Below are positions 63,954 to 64,000 of a stretch of 64,000 nucleotides of DNA, piece after piece; the stretch's first letter is position 1, and every line of letters starts with the position of its first letter. The stretch comes from Elysia chlorotica. Lineage: Eukaryota > Mollusca > Gastropoda > Plakobranchidae. Below the pieces are notes generated by a model. It saw only the letters and a list, made by a program, of their open reading frames with translations, did not search any database and was not told the DNA's origin. Made by a program: the position numbers and the translations under genes. The DNA lies in assembly GCA_003991915.1 (NCBI GenBank), contig RQTK01000704.1, positions 16,229 through 80,228 of the forward strand. Direction: 5' to 3'.

Positions 63954-64000
<47 letters not shown>
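63890..64000. repeat. CT microsatellite at window end
   Basis: CT runs with a few CCC and TTCC interruptions continue to the window end. Confidence 0.95.

Overview
This is a eukaryotic, AT-rich, intron-rich and repeat-rich animal genome window. The gene content (golgin A3, Ran-binding protein 1), the mixture of THAP/P-like, hAT-like, Harbinger-like and non-LTR elements, and tRNA-derived SINEs with CAACT-type tails fit an invertebrate, most likely a mollusc. The species cannot be named from sequence alone.

Bases 1-22518 are a transposon graveyard on both strands. It holds three P-like transposons with THAP domains (copies starting near 1583 and 5632, plus a diverged one from 15050), a hAT-like fragment (4364-4835), and two 5'-truncated non-LTR retrotransposons of one family (4855-5354 and 8010-9212). 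It also holds two broken copies of an unusual element that joins an RNase H-like domain to an OTU-like domain (9319-11336 and 12426-13758), further non-LTR RNase H and endonuclease pieces, and a coiled-coil transposase-like element (18207-20780). A 46-bp minisatellite has grown inside the third P-like element.

Bases 22519-24440 carry the last two coding exons, 3' UTR and polyA signal of a plus-strand RANBP1 gene. The TE pile-up lies directly upstream and is probably inside one of its introns. Bases 24440-32462 are non-coding apart from a small Harbinger-like element with TIRs and TAA target duplications (25805-26570).

Bases 32463-56985 hold a minus-strand GOLGA3 (golgin-160) gene, assembled here as 24 coding exons (4,914 nt, 1,637 codons plus stop) whose phases all agree. 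Its product is a Golgi coiled-coil tether. It converges tail to tail with RANBP1. Several of its introns carry tandem arrays whose repeat unit spans an authentic exon-intron junction (exons 8, 9, 13, 19, 22 and weakly 10). The clearest is about 60 copies of a 21-bp unit made of the last 15 nt of exon 19 plus the first 6 nt of the following intron. An intron between exons 3 and 4 contains a tRNA-headed SINE with a complete hammerhead-ribozyme core.

Bases 57000-64000, upstream of GOLGA3, contain tandem duplications (417 bp twice, about 720-780 bp three times), GA/CT microsatellites, a CpG-rich patch that may be a promoter, and SINEs.
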